In this document: one piece after another, positions 37,386 through 45,820 of the stretch
How the letters are laid out: the number at the start of each line of letters is the position of its first letter
Position numbering within the stretch: the first letter of the stretch is position 1
From: JANQRV01 sp964533785
Lineage (GTDB): Bacteria > Bacteroidota > Bacteroidia > Chitinophagales > Saprospiraceae
Assembly: GCA_964533785.1 (NCBI GenBank)
Contig: CAZHNG010000001.1
Location: 1 to 64,000 of the forward strand
Length of the DNA: 64,000 nt
Direction of reading: 5' to 3'
The notes under the pieces: generated by a model
The model's database searches: none
Seen by the model: the letters and a program-made list of their open reading frames with translations, nothing else
Told to the model about the DNA's origin: nothing
Translations under genes and position numbers: made by a program

Positions 37386-38138
37386 CTAATAAGTAGCTCT
37401 TCCCCCGGAAAGATCAAAAACAAAGCCCGTAGAAAAACTACATTCCTTTGAAACGATCCAGGTGCTGAGTGCCGCCACTTCTTCGACGGTTCCCAGGCGG
37501 TTCATTGGGATTTTAGCAGTCATATAGGCTAATTGTTCCGGGTCAGTATCAGCATTCATTGCCGTTTTAATAACCGCCGGTGCAATGCCATTGACCGTGA
37601 TGCCCGATTCCGCGTACTCCTTTCCTACCCCTTTTACCAGGCCAATTACACCTGCCTTGGTAGCCGAATACCCCACCATCCCCGGATTGCCCTCTTTGCC
37701 GGCAATGGAGGCGATCAAGAGAATGCGGCCATAATTCGATTTCTCCATGATCTTAATGGCGTATTTGGTCATCAGAAAAGTCCCTTTTAAATTAACCGCA
37801 TAGATCTGATCAAAGGCATCGGTAGCGTATTCAGTGATCTTGGTACTTGTCGGTCCCACAATACCGGCCGAATTGACCATGATATCAACTTTCCCAACGG
37901 CGGCTTCTACTGCCTCAAAACTTCGCTGTACCATTTCCTCTGAGGAAATGTCCATTACATGACCGAAAGCCTGCCATCCTTTGCTTTTCAATTCACTGAC
38001 CGTTTTTTCAAGCAATGATTTATTGATGTCAAATAAAACGACCGTTCCTCCTTCGGAGGCGATCCTTTTGGCAATGCCTTTTCCGAGTCCATCGGCAGCT
38101 CCGGAGATAACTGCTACTTGATTTTCAAATCGCTTCAT
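37386..38138 (-). CDS. short-chain dehydrogenase/reductase (FabG-like)
   Basis: The 250-residue classical SDR shows SGAADGLGKGIA for cofactor binding, the NSAG motif, catalytic serine in LIASIAG, and YSATK (YxxxK). An acidic residue after strand two (VLFDINKS) suggests NAD(H) preference. It is closest in pattern to sugar-alcohol or sugar-acid dehydrogenases and 3-oxoacyl reductases. It is divergent from nothing close: 255 bases separate it from the MoaD-like stop. It likely oxidises an intermediate of the neighbouring sugar pathway. Confidence 0.9.
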   Translation of the reverse strand: MKRFENQVAVISGAADGLGKGIAKRIASEGGTVVLFDINKSLLEKTVSELKSKGWQAFGHVMDISSEEMVQRSFEAVEAAVGKVDIMVNSAGIVGPTSTKITEYATDAFDQIYAVNLKGTFLMTKYAIKIMEKSNYGRILLIASIAGKEGNPGMVGYSATKAGVIGLVKGVGKEYAESGITVNGIAPAVIKTAMNADTDPEQLAYMTAKIPMNRLGTVEEVAALSTWIVSKECSFSTGFVFDLSGGRATY

Positions 38139-38393
38139 GGTTTTAAATTTTTCTTCTTTTGTTGTTATTCGACCCGAAGTCTGGTGATTTTCCAGATCAG
38201 ATCATATGGTAAAGGTTTATTCATTCGACTTGATTTTATTATTTAAAGGTAGGAGGCATCTTGAAGGTAAGCGCATTAACTTTTAATGTCCATTGCTCGT
38301 CAAAATCTCTGACTTTTATCGCCTACTGAGTCAGAGACTCGCAAGTTTCGCCGCATCGAGACAGAACCTTTTAGGAGTATGTGGGGTAGTAAC

Positions 38394-38690
38394 TTATCCC
38401 CCCGCTATTGCACCGATGACCAGAAAAGGTTCTTCTCCATTGAGAATGGCCGGCGGTAAGGGAGCATCAGGAGATTCGAAGGTCCAATCCATAGCGCAAA
38501 CAAAAAAGCGGAGAAAGGGTCTGCGTTCTTTGGTCACCTGGTCACGGATAGTGCCTTTGAGTACCGGATATTCCGCTTCCAGTGCATCCAGTACTGCACG
38601 CTGGGTGATCGGCTCTTGCACCTCTAATTCAACTTCGGGGCCAATCCCGGCCAAATTACGTAAATGATGAGGAAGTACGACTCGTATCAT
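38394..38690 (-). CDS. MoaD/ThiS-like ubiquitin-fold protein
   Basis: The 98-residue protein begins [15 protein letters not shown] and has the beta-grasp pattern of MoaD/ThiS sulfur carriers: a hydrophobic core strand, [10 protein letters not shown], and a C-terminal tail LVIGAIAGG ending in di-glycine, the site that becomes adenylated and thiocarboxylated in true carriers. Its ATG overlaps the stop of the BNR-repeat gene (ATGA, 38687-38690), so the two are translationally coupled. No MoaE, ThiG or E1-like (MoeB/ThiF) gene is near, so it is not the standard molybdopterin or thiamine carrier. Its partner is unknown. Confidence 0.8.
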   Translation of the reverse strand: MIRVVLPHHLRNLAGIGPEVELEVQEPITQRAVLDALEAEYPVLKGTIRDQVTKERRPFLRFFVCAMDWTFESPDAPLPPAILNGEEPFLVIGAIAGG

Positions 38691-39791
38691 AATATCGTTT
38701 GAACTTCAACGGATAATACTTTAGGAAGGTCAAGCGCAATGGGCATCCAACTATCGCCTGCATTAGCGGAGACGTAGACCTGCCCCCCTGTAGTACCAAA
38801 ATAAACACCACAGGGATCGAGTTGATCTACCGCCATTGCGTCCCGTAATACATTGACATAGCAATGGCTTTGTGGTAATCCCTCTGTCAATGCTTCCCAG
38901 TTATTACCACCGGAACGACTGCGATAAACCTGCAATTTGCCTTCGGGTGGGTAGTGCTCCGAATCGCTTTTTATGGGTAAGACGTATATCGTATCCGGCT
39001 CATGCGCATGCACATCAATAACGAAGCCAAAATCACTGGGCAAATTATCACTGACTTCGTACCAGTTATCGCCCGCATCGTCACTACGCATCACATCCCA
39101 GTGTTTTTGCATAAAAAGCACATTTGGCCGCGACGGATGCATAGCCAGACGGTGCACACAATGGCCTACTTCGGCTTCGGGTTCGGGGATATAGTCTGAC
39201 TTTAGCCCGCGATTAATCGGCTTCCAGCTTTTACCCCCATCATCCGTTCGAAATGCCCCCGCCGCTGAAATAGCGATAAAGATCCGGTCAGGATTTTCGG
39301 GATCGAGTACAATAGTATGCAGACACAAACCACCCGCTCCCGGTTGCCAGAAAGCCCCCGTTCCGTGTTTACGCAATCCGGATAACTCCTGCCAACTTTC
39401 CCCGCCATTGGTCGAACGAAATAGGGCGGCATCTTCTACCCCTGCGTATACAGTATCCGGGTCGGTTAAAGAGGGTTCAAAATGCCAAACCCGCTTGAAT
39501 TCCCAAGGGTGCGGAGTACCATCGTACCATTGGTGCGTACCCGCCTCTCCCTCGTATTCAAACTTGTTGTCCACCGTTTTCCAGCTTTTACCGCCATCGT
39601 CAGAGCGGTGCACTACTTGTCCGAACCAGCCGAGCGTATAATCGATTGGGATCTACGGGAGAGCCTTTCAAATGATAAATTTCCCAGCCGCCGAAGAAGG
39701 GGCCGTCGATTTTCCAATTTTTACGGTTCTCATCCGAGTGAAGAACAAATGCACCTTTTTTGGTACCGACTAACAGGCGTATGGCAGTCAT
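38687..39791 (-). pseudogene. BNR/sialidase-like beta-propeller protein, interrupted by a frameshift
   Basis: The reading frame starts at ATG 39791 ([20 protein letters not shown]), runs to the DPNRLY segment, and then must shift frame near 39630-39640 to continue as [17 protein letters not shown] and onward to 38687. Together this gives about 367 residues of repeated SxDxGxxW Asp-box motifs ([41 protein letters not shown]), as in WD40/YCF48/BNR-type propellers annotated as exo-alpha-sialidase-like. No sialidase catalytic triad is obvious. It is coupled to the MoaD-like gene by a 4-base overlap. The frameshift may be a true mutation or a base error in the draft assembly. Confidence 0.75.
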
Positions 39792-39876
39792 ATTAACTTT
39801 TTTGGGTTGATTAGTAAAAGAGCTTATTTGATTCCACCCTTCAATATACAAAATGTTTAAAAAACATGCAAGTTGA

Positions 39877-42612
39877 TTACTCCTCCCCACCTTTCACTAA
39901 CCTGATACCTAAAGTTTTTGACTCGTTAAAATCTGGATCAAAAGGGTCGGCAAAACTATGGGCATCGTAGCCATAAACCTTTAATCGACCATCCTCCATA
40001 TAGTATTCCGCCACATTGCCCGCCAGATCGAAAAGGTATTGTTTGCCCATTTCTTGCGGCGGGAAGCTACCCACTTCCTTAATTAAGGAGACCTTTTCAT
40101 TCATCAATTTTTGTTTGAGCTGGATGGCATCATCCCGGCTTAGATCATAGCCGGCCCAATAATTCAGTGTATTTCCCTTGTCGGCGGCTTTATGCGCCTT
40201 TTTATGCAATTTCCCGGCTTCTTTCTTATTGGGAAGCCGGTATTTTTCTCCCGTATGCTCACTTATCCATCGCAGGTATGCCGTAATTTGTTCTTTGCTG
40301 AGGTTAGTAACCGGATGATTAGCCTCGATACTAGGATATTCAAAGTCCTCATCAAAAGCGCCGTATTGGGCTTTGGTCAACTCAAAGCGGGCGATCGTAA
40401 GGGTATCATCAGGTATATTTATGACCTCGGGTAAAAGCCGGCCTTTGTTCATTACCCCGTATAGACCGCCACTTTTTGCTGCTTTGGCTTTGTTGAAAGC
40501 CATCGCAAGCGGGCTTTTTTCTTTAAATGCTTCGTTCTCTTCTTTATAAGTTTTGAACAGATAAGTATCGAACCAGCGGATCTCCTCTTTCATTTTGCGG
40601 AGCTGGTGGGTTATTTTTTGTAATCCGTGAGGCTGATCGGGGAACCACAAGAACTTCACAGGCGCTTTTCCTACTTGCTGCAGCCCACGGTAATACTCCC
40701 AGCCCTGATCCCGTGGAACAGCACGGTCGTTACTCCCGTGGAAGATGATGGTAGGCGTTTTAATTTTTTCAATTTCGAAGATAGGGGAATTATTGATGTA
40801 CCATTCATTGTAGTGCTTGCCATTGGTATCGTCCCAGGGAGCGCCGCCAAAGTAATACTGATCGAAGGTAACTCCAAAGCGGCAAGTCCCGTAATCGGAG
40901 GTCCAGTTAACGTCGCCCGCGCCGGGAGCAGCGGCTTTGAACATATCCGGATACTTCAGGGTCATCCAGGTGGTTAATATGGCCCCGTTCGACCAGCCCA
41001 TGATCCCCAGCTTATCCATATCAATTAACCCCTGGCTGTTAAGATGCTGGATGCCGTTCATCAGGTCTATCTCCTCCAGTGAATAGTATTGTCCTTTCTT
41101 AATGGATTCGGCAAAAGCCTGACCGTGAGCTCCGGAACCATGATAGTTAGGTTTTAATACAAAAGCTCCCTTGTCCGTATAAATTTGGGGATAAGTCGAC
41201 CATCTTTCCGACCAACTGTCCTGATCGACGCCCGTCGGCCCTCCGTGAATCGATAAGACTAGCGGATATTTTTTCCCTTCCTCATAGTCTTTAGGGTAAT
41301 AAAGAATGCCATTTACCTGCTCGTCGTTCGCTCCCTGCCAATAAACCACTTCCGCACGAGCGACAGGTTTATCCTTGAGTTTTTTATTCAATGCGATCAA
41401 TTCGGTTTGATTGGCTAAGGTTAAGGTTTGCTCGGCATTATTTTTCAGGTCCGCAACGTAATACTGCGGCAGTTTTGCAGCGGTGGAATGGTTAAAAAGC
41501 AATTTCTGACCGTTGTCGCTTACCGCCATCAGGCTGACGTGTTCTTGCATTTCACCTAAATCCAGCTGCTGCACCTTCCATCCATCGTTTGCTTTATGAT
41601 AAACCTGCACTTTTCTCAGCGGACCGTTAGCCAGTGAGGCGATAACATGGGAACCCGCCAGTAAGTATCCCCCACTGAGGCCGTTTTCCCAGTCCAAAGG
41701 CACTTTCACGTATTCTTTAGTGGCCAGGTCCAAATAATATAACTCACTTTTGCCGGCACCGTTCCACTTGGGATCAGAAGTTGTTACTCCCGTAAAATAA
41801 AACCCTTTGCTATCGGGTGTAAACTGAAAAGAGGACGGTTGATGAATATCTTCCAAAATGGTAGTCGTATTACCCGTTGCCATATCCTGCAAAAAACAGA
41901 CCGGTTTGGGTTGTCCATCAGCAGGGTAATGCGGACTCATTGTTTTGCGAGCCACCAGGTACTTGCCGTCGCGCGAAACATCGTAAGCTGACACCCTTTG
42001 TTCATTATCGGTAAGCCGTTTTATCTTTTTGTCTTTTACATCAAAGGCGTACAGCCGGTAAGGTTTCCAATGCTCTACGTCTTCAATGACCTGGGTATTG
42101 TCCTTCTTTTCTTCTTTGTCCAGCTCGAACTGTGTTTTTCCTTCGTTGCTGATAAAGACCAGATTCTGCTCATCCAGCCATTTCGGAGAGCTGATACCGT
42201 TTTTAAATTCATGCATTTCTTCGGATTCACCACCGTAGATACTGAGTCGCCACAATTTTTTGCCTTTATCTTTCGAAGACAGGTAATAGATATATTCACC
42301 ATCCGGAGAAAAGTGCGCATTCTTTTCCGAAGAATTACCGTGCGTCAGTTGAACGGTGAGTGGTTTTCCGTCCTTGATCACGTCCAAACGGGTTAAAAAT
42401 AGCTTTTGGACAAATTTGTCTTCCTTTTTTTGTCCGATGCGTTTGGACCAGACGACCATTTTGCCATCCGGAGAAAAGCTGGGAGAGGAGACGTATTCGG
42501 TATTAATGATTTCCTCTGGCGTCCAGTGCTTTGGGTTTTCCTGAGCAAGGATTAGGTTACTGTGGATACCAAAGCACATCAGAGAGAGCAGTAGTATAAG
42601 TTGATTTTTCAT
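39877..42612 (-). CDS. S9 prolyl-oligopeptidase-family peptidase fused to a C-terminal FGE/SUMF1-like domain
   Basis: I start at ATG 42612 (911 residues), just before the signal peptide that ends at LILAQ. An N-terminal beta-propeller with FSPDG repeats leads to an alpha/beta hydrolase domain with nucleophile motif GWSNG (Ser541), HGSND (Asp629) and PHG (His662). From about residue 730 to the end there is an extra domain with formylglycine-generating-enzyme-like marks: [40 protein letters not shown] and a final LGIRLVKGG. The two active-site cysteines of true FGE are absent. It is the first gene of a leftward operon with the BNR and MoaD-like genes (85-base gap). Confidence 0.85.
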   Translation of the reverse strand: MKNQLILLLSLMCFGIHSNLILAQENPKHWTPEEIINTEYVSSPSFSPDGKMVVWSKRIGQKKEDKFVQKLFLTRLDVIKDGKPLTVQLTHGNSSEKNAHFSPDGEYIYYLSSKDKGKKLWRLSIYGGESEEMHEFKNGISSPKWLDEQNLVFISNEGKTQFELDKEEKKDNTQVIEDVEHWKPYRLYAFDVKDKKIKRLTDNEQRVSAYDVSRDGKYLVARKTMSPHYPADGQPKPVCFLQDMATGNTTTILEDIHQPSSFQFTPDSKGFYFTGVTTSDPKWNGAGKSELYYLDLATKEYVKVPLDWENGLSGGYLLAGSHVIASLANGPLRKVQVYHKANDGWKVQQLDLGEMQEHVSLMAVSDNGQKLLFNHSTAAKLPQYYVADLKNNAEQTLTLANQTELIALNKKLKDKPVARAEVVYWQGANDEQVNGILYYPKDYEEGKKYPLVLSIHGGPTGVDQDSWSERWSTYPQIYTDKGAFVLKPNYHGSGAHGQAFAESIKKGQYYSLEEIDLMNGIQHLNSQGLIDMDKLGIMGWSNGAILTTWMTLKYPDMFKAAAPGAGDVNWTSDYGTCRFGVTFDQYYFGGAPWDDTNGKHYNEWYINNSPIFEIEKIKTPTIIFHGSNDRAVPRDQGWEYYRGLQQVGKAPVKFLWFPDQPHGLQKITHQLRKMKEEIRWFDTYLFKTYKEENEAFKEKSPLAMAFNKAKAAKSGGLYGVMNKGRLLPEVINIPDDTLTIARFELTKAQYGAFDEDFEYPSIEANHPVTNLSKEQITAYLRWISEHTGEKYRLPNKKEAGKLHKKAHKAADKGNTLNYWAGYDLSRDDAIQLKQKLMNEKVSLIKEVGSFPPQEMGKQYLFDLAGNVAEYYMEDGRLKVYGYDAHSFADPFDPDFNESKTLGIRLVKGGEE

Positions 42613-42794
42613 GATATTGTTGAATTTGTTAGGCGTACCTGTTCGTCTGGGTTGGGAACAGGTTGTTTTGATGGAATTATTCGCCAATTTAGGTAGTTAA
42701 TTTTGGTCTGGCAAGGGCTGAGGGGAAATTGCCTGCTTTAGGGCTGATTTAAAATGGAAGGTGTTATTTTAAATAGACTTGTTCGGCGGGATCA

Positions 42795-43172
42795 TCATTT
42801 TGAAACAATAATATCCGGATTTACTTCCAGTAATTCGTCTACTAAAGAATCTCTATCTTTTATAGTGACCTTAGCTTTAAGAGTAGAGTTGTAAAAAACA
42901 ATCATCGTATCATCGTCTTTCAATTTAATTTCATCTATGTTTAGAATATAGTATTCTGTACTTTGAATTCCACCAGAGTATTTCACTAAATTTTTTCCCA
43001 TAACTTTATAAAAAGAATTCTCCAATACGAAAGGGATAAAGAACAATGGGAATATGGTTATTGCTGCAATGATCCAGTATAACAAAAACCCTTCAAATAG
43101 AAATAAAACGCATAATACAACTACTAGAAATATATTAAAATTCTTATGGGAGGCTATGTATTTTTTTTTCAT
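42795..43172 (-). CDS. small membrane protein, possibly with a bacterial PH-like domain
   Basis: I start at ATG 43172 (125 residues); a longer version would need a TTG. Two adjacent hydrophobic segments (about 12-30 and 32-50) are followed by about 70 residues of alternating strands and turns: VKYSGGIQSTEYYILNIDEIKLKDD, then an amphipathic end LVDELLEVNPDIIV. A transmembrane hairpin followed by a small beta domain with an IDEI.L segment resembles bacterial PH-domain membrane proteins. I cannot assign a function. It lies at the border of an AT-rich islet. Confidence 0.6.
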   Translation of the reverse strand: MKKKYIASHKNFNIFLVVVLCVLFLFEGFLLYWIIAAITIFPLFFIPFVLENSFYKVMGKNLVKYSGGIQSTEYYILNIDEIKLKDDDTMIVFYNSTLKAKVTIKDRDSLVDELLEVNPDIIVSK

Positions 43173-43190
43173 TTTCAAAACCTTCAGCAA

Positions 43191-43735
43191 TTTCTAGTTT
43201 GAGAATTCAATTGTTAGTGACTTAAGTTTCGCAGGAGATTAAACCACTGAAAAAGAGTAAAAAACACATTGAAATAATTTTAATAAAAAAGCGTAATTCC
43301 TTATATTACAACTACTTAGACCCTAAAGGTAATTACGCTAAAAATGAAATTATTCAAAAATAACAATGCCGTCAGCTATTTGCAAGTATTCTTGGAAAAT
43401 GATAAAAAATCAGGAGATTTTCTGAATAGCTACTTGAAGATGTTGCTGCATGGAAGCCTAAGGAAGATTCTGGGCCAAATTGGAATAGATGCTGAAGAAA
43501 ATGCTGGAAATATTGAAACTTAGCTCTGAAAAAATCTTCTTATTTTGAGCGAAGAAAAATGAAGAGCCTGAAAACGGTGGTTTCTGTAGAAATTAAATCA
43601 AAACCCAATTAACTACATACATTGCAGCTTCAGAGAGTTTTGACTCTGAGCTATGAGTTGACCGCAAATAAGAGGAACGCTATTGTTTTTTAGTAAGTAA
43701 GGAAAAGGGGGTTGCTCAAATAATCCTCGAGGGAA
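43191..43735. other. AT-rich intergenic region with an inverted repeat
   Basis: It separates the small membrane protein gene from the EAD-like gene. AGCGTAATT (about 43291) and AATTACGCT (about 43331) form a separated inverted repeat just before a 59-codon ORF listed separately. Base composition is markedly more AT-rich than the flanking operons. No RNA or terminator could be supported. Confidence 0.4.
43344..43523 (+). CDS. possible small ORF (59 residues), unknown
   Basis: An ATG-initiated frame encodes a short, mostly helical peptide beginning MKLFKNNNAVSYLQVFLEND and ending in an acidic tail. The N-terminal half could form one amphipathic helix. There is no recognisable domain and no clear ribosome-binding site, but the frame is open without rare codons and lies in the same direction as the two EAD-like genes. 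It may be a real small gene or chance. Confidence 0.3.
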   Translation: MKLFKNNNAVSYLQVFLENDKKSGDFLNSYLKMLLHGSLRKILGQIGIDAEENAGNIET

Positions 43736-43966
43736 ATGAATAAACAAGAACGGTTAGAGAAGATTAATAATTATATGTCAAAAGGGTTCTTGAGAGAAGC
43801 ATTAATGGAATTCCAGGGAACTTTTCTTGAAAATGAAACTATACATGTGCACGGAATTCTAACTGAGCTAGAACTAAAGAATATTCAGAGAATTCTTCAT
43901 CCCGGAGAATATGGAGTTGAGCGAAACAGGATTTCAGTAGAGGTCATGACTCTGATACAACATTAA
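43736..43966 (+). CDS. stand-alone small helical protein resembling an effector-associated domain (EAD)
   Basis: The 76-residue protein is entirely helical in prediction by eye. It follows the plan seen in EAD-type adaptor domains of bacterial conflict systems: a first helix with I..yMskGfLreAL, a middle helix, and a final GEYGVERNRISVEVMTLI that corresponds to the common 'S-x-E-E-Y-x-x-E-x-N-R-I-x-x-x-L-L' ending. The next gene starts with the same plan. EADs recruit effector proteins by like-with-like binding. No effector gene is adjacent. Family assignment is by pattern recall and must be tested by profile search. Confidence 0.5.
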   Translation: MNKQERLEKINNYMSKGFLREALMEFQGTFLENETIHVHGILTELELKNIQRILHPGEYGVERNRISVEVMTLIQH

Positions 43967-44072
43967 AAATCTGGTAAATTGCGATCAAATGCTTCTGCCA
44001 AAAGCGCGAATTCCAGATACTCAGAAGAACTCATTGGTTATTCTTCTTTTTGTTATGATTATACTGTAATGT

Positions 44073-44795
44073 ATGGATATTGAAAGAATAAAATTTCAAC
44101 TAGCAAAAGGCAATCTTAAGTCTGCTATTACAGATTTATTGAGCATTGCTGATAAGTATTTATTAACATTTAACGATGAAATTCTACTGATATCCTCGAG
44201 GTATTATACAATTGAACGAGAGAAAGTTAGAAACGTAATTTCAAAGGAAAATTATTTTTTAGAATTGAATTCAATTTCGAATGACATACTCCTAGTACTC
44301 GGATATTTGGAGGAACTTGATGAAGTCAAATTAAAGAATATTTCAAGGCAAAGTATTAAAGAAGAGCTTGATAAATTATTGGAAGATTATGAAGATTGCC
44401 GTAAAATTAAGAGCACTGCTACTAGGTTAAGGATGAAAAACAATCTTAGTCACTTGATTTCACAAAAAATCATTCAATACCCAAAAATAGTTAATGAATA
44501 CGTAAACAATCCAACAGATGGGTTCATTTGTGGCGTTTGTAAGAAAATTCAACGTGTACCTGATTTTGAGGACTTAGATATTCTGGAAAAAATAGCACCA
44601 GAGACCAACAGTAAATTTGTAAAAGGAAACATAGCAAGTGCGATTACTGAATTAATATATTTCAGTAAGGTAAGAATAGGGGATGATGTAAGGATATCTA
44701 AAATACTAAACTTGCTAAAAGTTGGTTCTGATAAAACTGTGCAAAAAAATATTGAAAGAGCAGAGGCTGCTCTTGAGTATTTATTGAATAAGTAA
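44073..44795 (+). CDS. EAD-like N-terminal domain protein of unknown function
   Basis: The 240-residue protein opens with about 80 residues of the same plan as the upstream gene: IERIKFQLAKGNLKSAITDLL, then ISSRYYTIEREKVRNVIS and ENYFLELNSISNDILLVL. The segment ISSRY..(I/L)ER....(I/V)ISxE is a strong hallmark of EAD-type adaptor domains. Residues about 95-145 form a charged helical linker. The C-terminal 95 residues contain a lone C-G-V-C at 153-156 and further helices, matching nothing I recognise. It follows the 76-residue gene by 106 bases. I infer a signalling or conflict-related pair, without a visible toxin or NTPase. Confidence 0.55.
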   Translation: MDIERIKFQLAKGNLKSAITDLLSIADKYLLTFNDEILLISSRYYTIEREKVRNVISKENYFLELNSISNDILLVLGYLEELDEVKLKNISRQSIKEELDKLLEDYEDCRKIKSTATRLRMKNNLSHLISQKIIQYPKIVNEYVNNPTDGFICGVCKKIQRVPDFEDLDILEKIAPETNSKFVKGNIASAITELIYFSKVRIGDDVRISKILNLLKVGSDKTVQKNIERAEAALEYLLNK

Positions 44796-45415
44796 AACTC
44801 AAATTTATTTATCTCACCAATAAATTCATATAAAGGAACCTTGATACGGAGTAAATAGAAAAATCAGAAATGTCTGATAAATCCTATGTGACAATACATC
44901 TAAGAGACCAGGCCCAATTCTAGTCCAAAAAAACAGGCGGTTTGTTGAAACAGTTTAAGTAGGCATTTTTTGTACTTTAAATAAGTGAGAAGCCAGATTT
45001 GAGACGCTACCTGCCCACCCTGCCGGCCGCTAGCACCGCCACGTTGGGCCCGGGTCTGGGCAGGCGGGGACTCTTGACCGTGTGTGATTGCTACCGATTG
45101 CTATCGGGAGTGAGTTTGGGGGGGGTTAAAACAAAACTTATTATTGTCCATCCACTTACTTGAAAAGCCTATAGAAACTTCCGCAATCTACTGCTCTGTT
45201 TATATTATTATTTCACCAAATTAGATCACCTATTCCAATGTTGATCCTTTGGTCAAGTTTGTTTAGCCTTATATTGCACAAAGCATTGCAAAGCAAAACA
45301 GGCTAAGCTCCGTCAAGCCTAACCTGTAAAGTTTTGAATTTCATTTCTTAACGACTGCTAAAAGATTTTAAACTATGTAAGTTATTTTAAGCCAGTCATT
45401 TAGCTTTTTAATTTG
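44796..45415. other. intergenic region with GC-rich palindrome
   Basis: About 620 bases without a supportable gene. Near 45008-45070 an abrupt GC-rich block reads CCTGCCCACCCTGCCGGCC ... GGGTCTGGGCAGGCGGGG, with CCTGCCCA/TGGGCAGG arms; related words occur near 8829 and 35814. Around 45294-45338 a weak hairpin ACAGGCTAAG/AAGCCTAACCTGT precedes the tRNA 3' end on the minus strand and could act as its terminator. Confidence 0.45.
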
Positions 45416-45725
45416 TGATCCCGGCAGGACTCGAACCTGCAACCTGCTGATTAGCTTACCATCTACAGCTTTCGCTGCTTCCGATATTATCGGAATTTGT
45501 GGTCTGGACTATCTCTTCACCATTTCAGGTGTGCCACGTATAGTCTCTACGGATCCCTTTTCAGGTTTCCTCGGGATTGCCTTATCCGCAAGAGGCGAAC
45601 TTAGGTTTCCCCGATATAGTGGCATCCACTTTACAGGTTTTGTTTCCCTGTAAAGGCTCCTAATTTTAGTTCTCTTTTGAACTATGCTTAAAGTCAGCTG
45701 CTCTATCCAGTTGAGCTACGAGACC
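45416..45725 (-). tRNA. tRNA-Arg (anticodon TCT) interrupted by a group I intron
   Basis: The exons are 45691-45725 (35 nt) and 45416-45454 (39 nt). Joined, they give a 74-nt tRNA: acceptor GGTCTCG/CGGGATC with discriminator A, D arm GCTC...GAGC, anticodon stem GCTGA/TCAGC with loop CTTCTAA, and T arm CAGG/CCTG around TTCGAGT. The anticodon is TCT, decoding AGA arginine codons. The intron splits the anticodon between position 34 (T) and 35 (C). CCA is not encoded. The adjacent -7 box at 45743 fits its promoter. It is the only place in the window where this tRNA is found. Confidence 0.88.
45455..45690 (-). ncRNA. group I intron (IC3-like) in tRNA-Arg(UCU)
   Basis: The 236-nt insert carries the group I core in order on the minus strand. 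The hairpin CTTTACAGG/CCTGTAAAG corresponds to P2. GTGGATGCC is followed by GGGGAAACCTAAG and AAGGCAATCCCGAG (P4-P5 region). The P7 strands are GTAGAGACTATACG and GAAGAGATAGTCC. P8 is CACC/GGTG, and P9 hairpins include AGCAGCGAAAGCTGT. The last base is G. The 5' exon ends in CTT, so a U-G splice-site pair with an intron GAG is possible. The motifs closely follow the cyanobacterial tRNA-Leu(UAA) intron. No homing endonuclease ORF fits. Self-splicing is expected but not shown. Confidence 0.88.
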
Positions 45726-45742
45726 ATTTTTCTTAGCGACTG

Positions 45743-45773
45743 CAAATTTATTACTTTTATACCTTACAAGCAA
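45743..45773 (-). promoter_or_regulatory. promoter of the intron-containing tRNA-Arg
   Basis: On the minus strand TAAATTTG (45743-45750) matches TAnnTTTG, and a TTG (45771-45773) lies 20 bases upstream of it as the -33 element. The mature tRNA 5' end is 17 bases downstream of the -7 box, a suitable spacing for a short leader. Confidence 0.55.
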
Positions 45774-45820
45774 CTTTTCACCAAAGTCATTGTTCAACTT
45801 TCGTCTGAAAAAAATAGCAC

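Noticed and set aside
38687..39791. True sialidase
   Set aside because: Only Asp-box repeats are seen; the arginine triad and nucleophile of sialidases are not identifiable.
45455..45690. Homing endonuclease gene within the tRNA intron
   Set aside because: The 236-nt intron has no open frame of useful length; all of it is needed for the ribozyme core.
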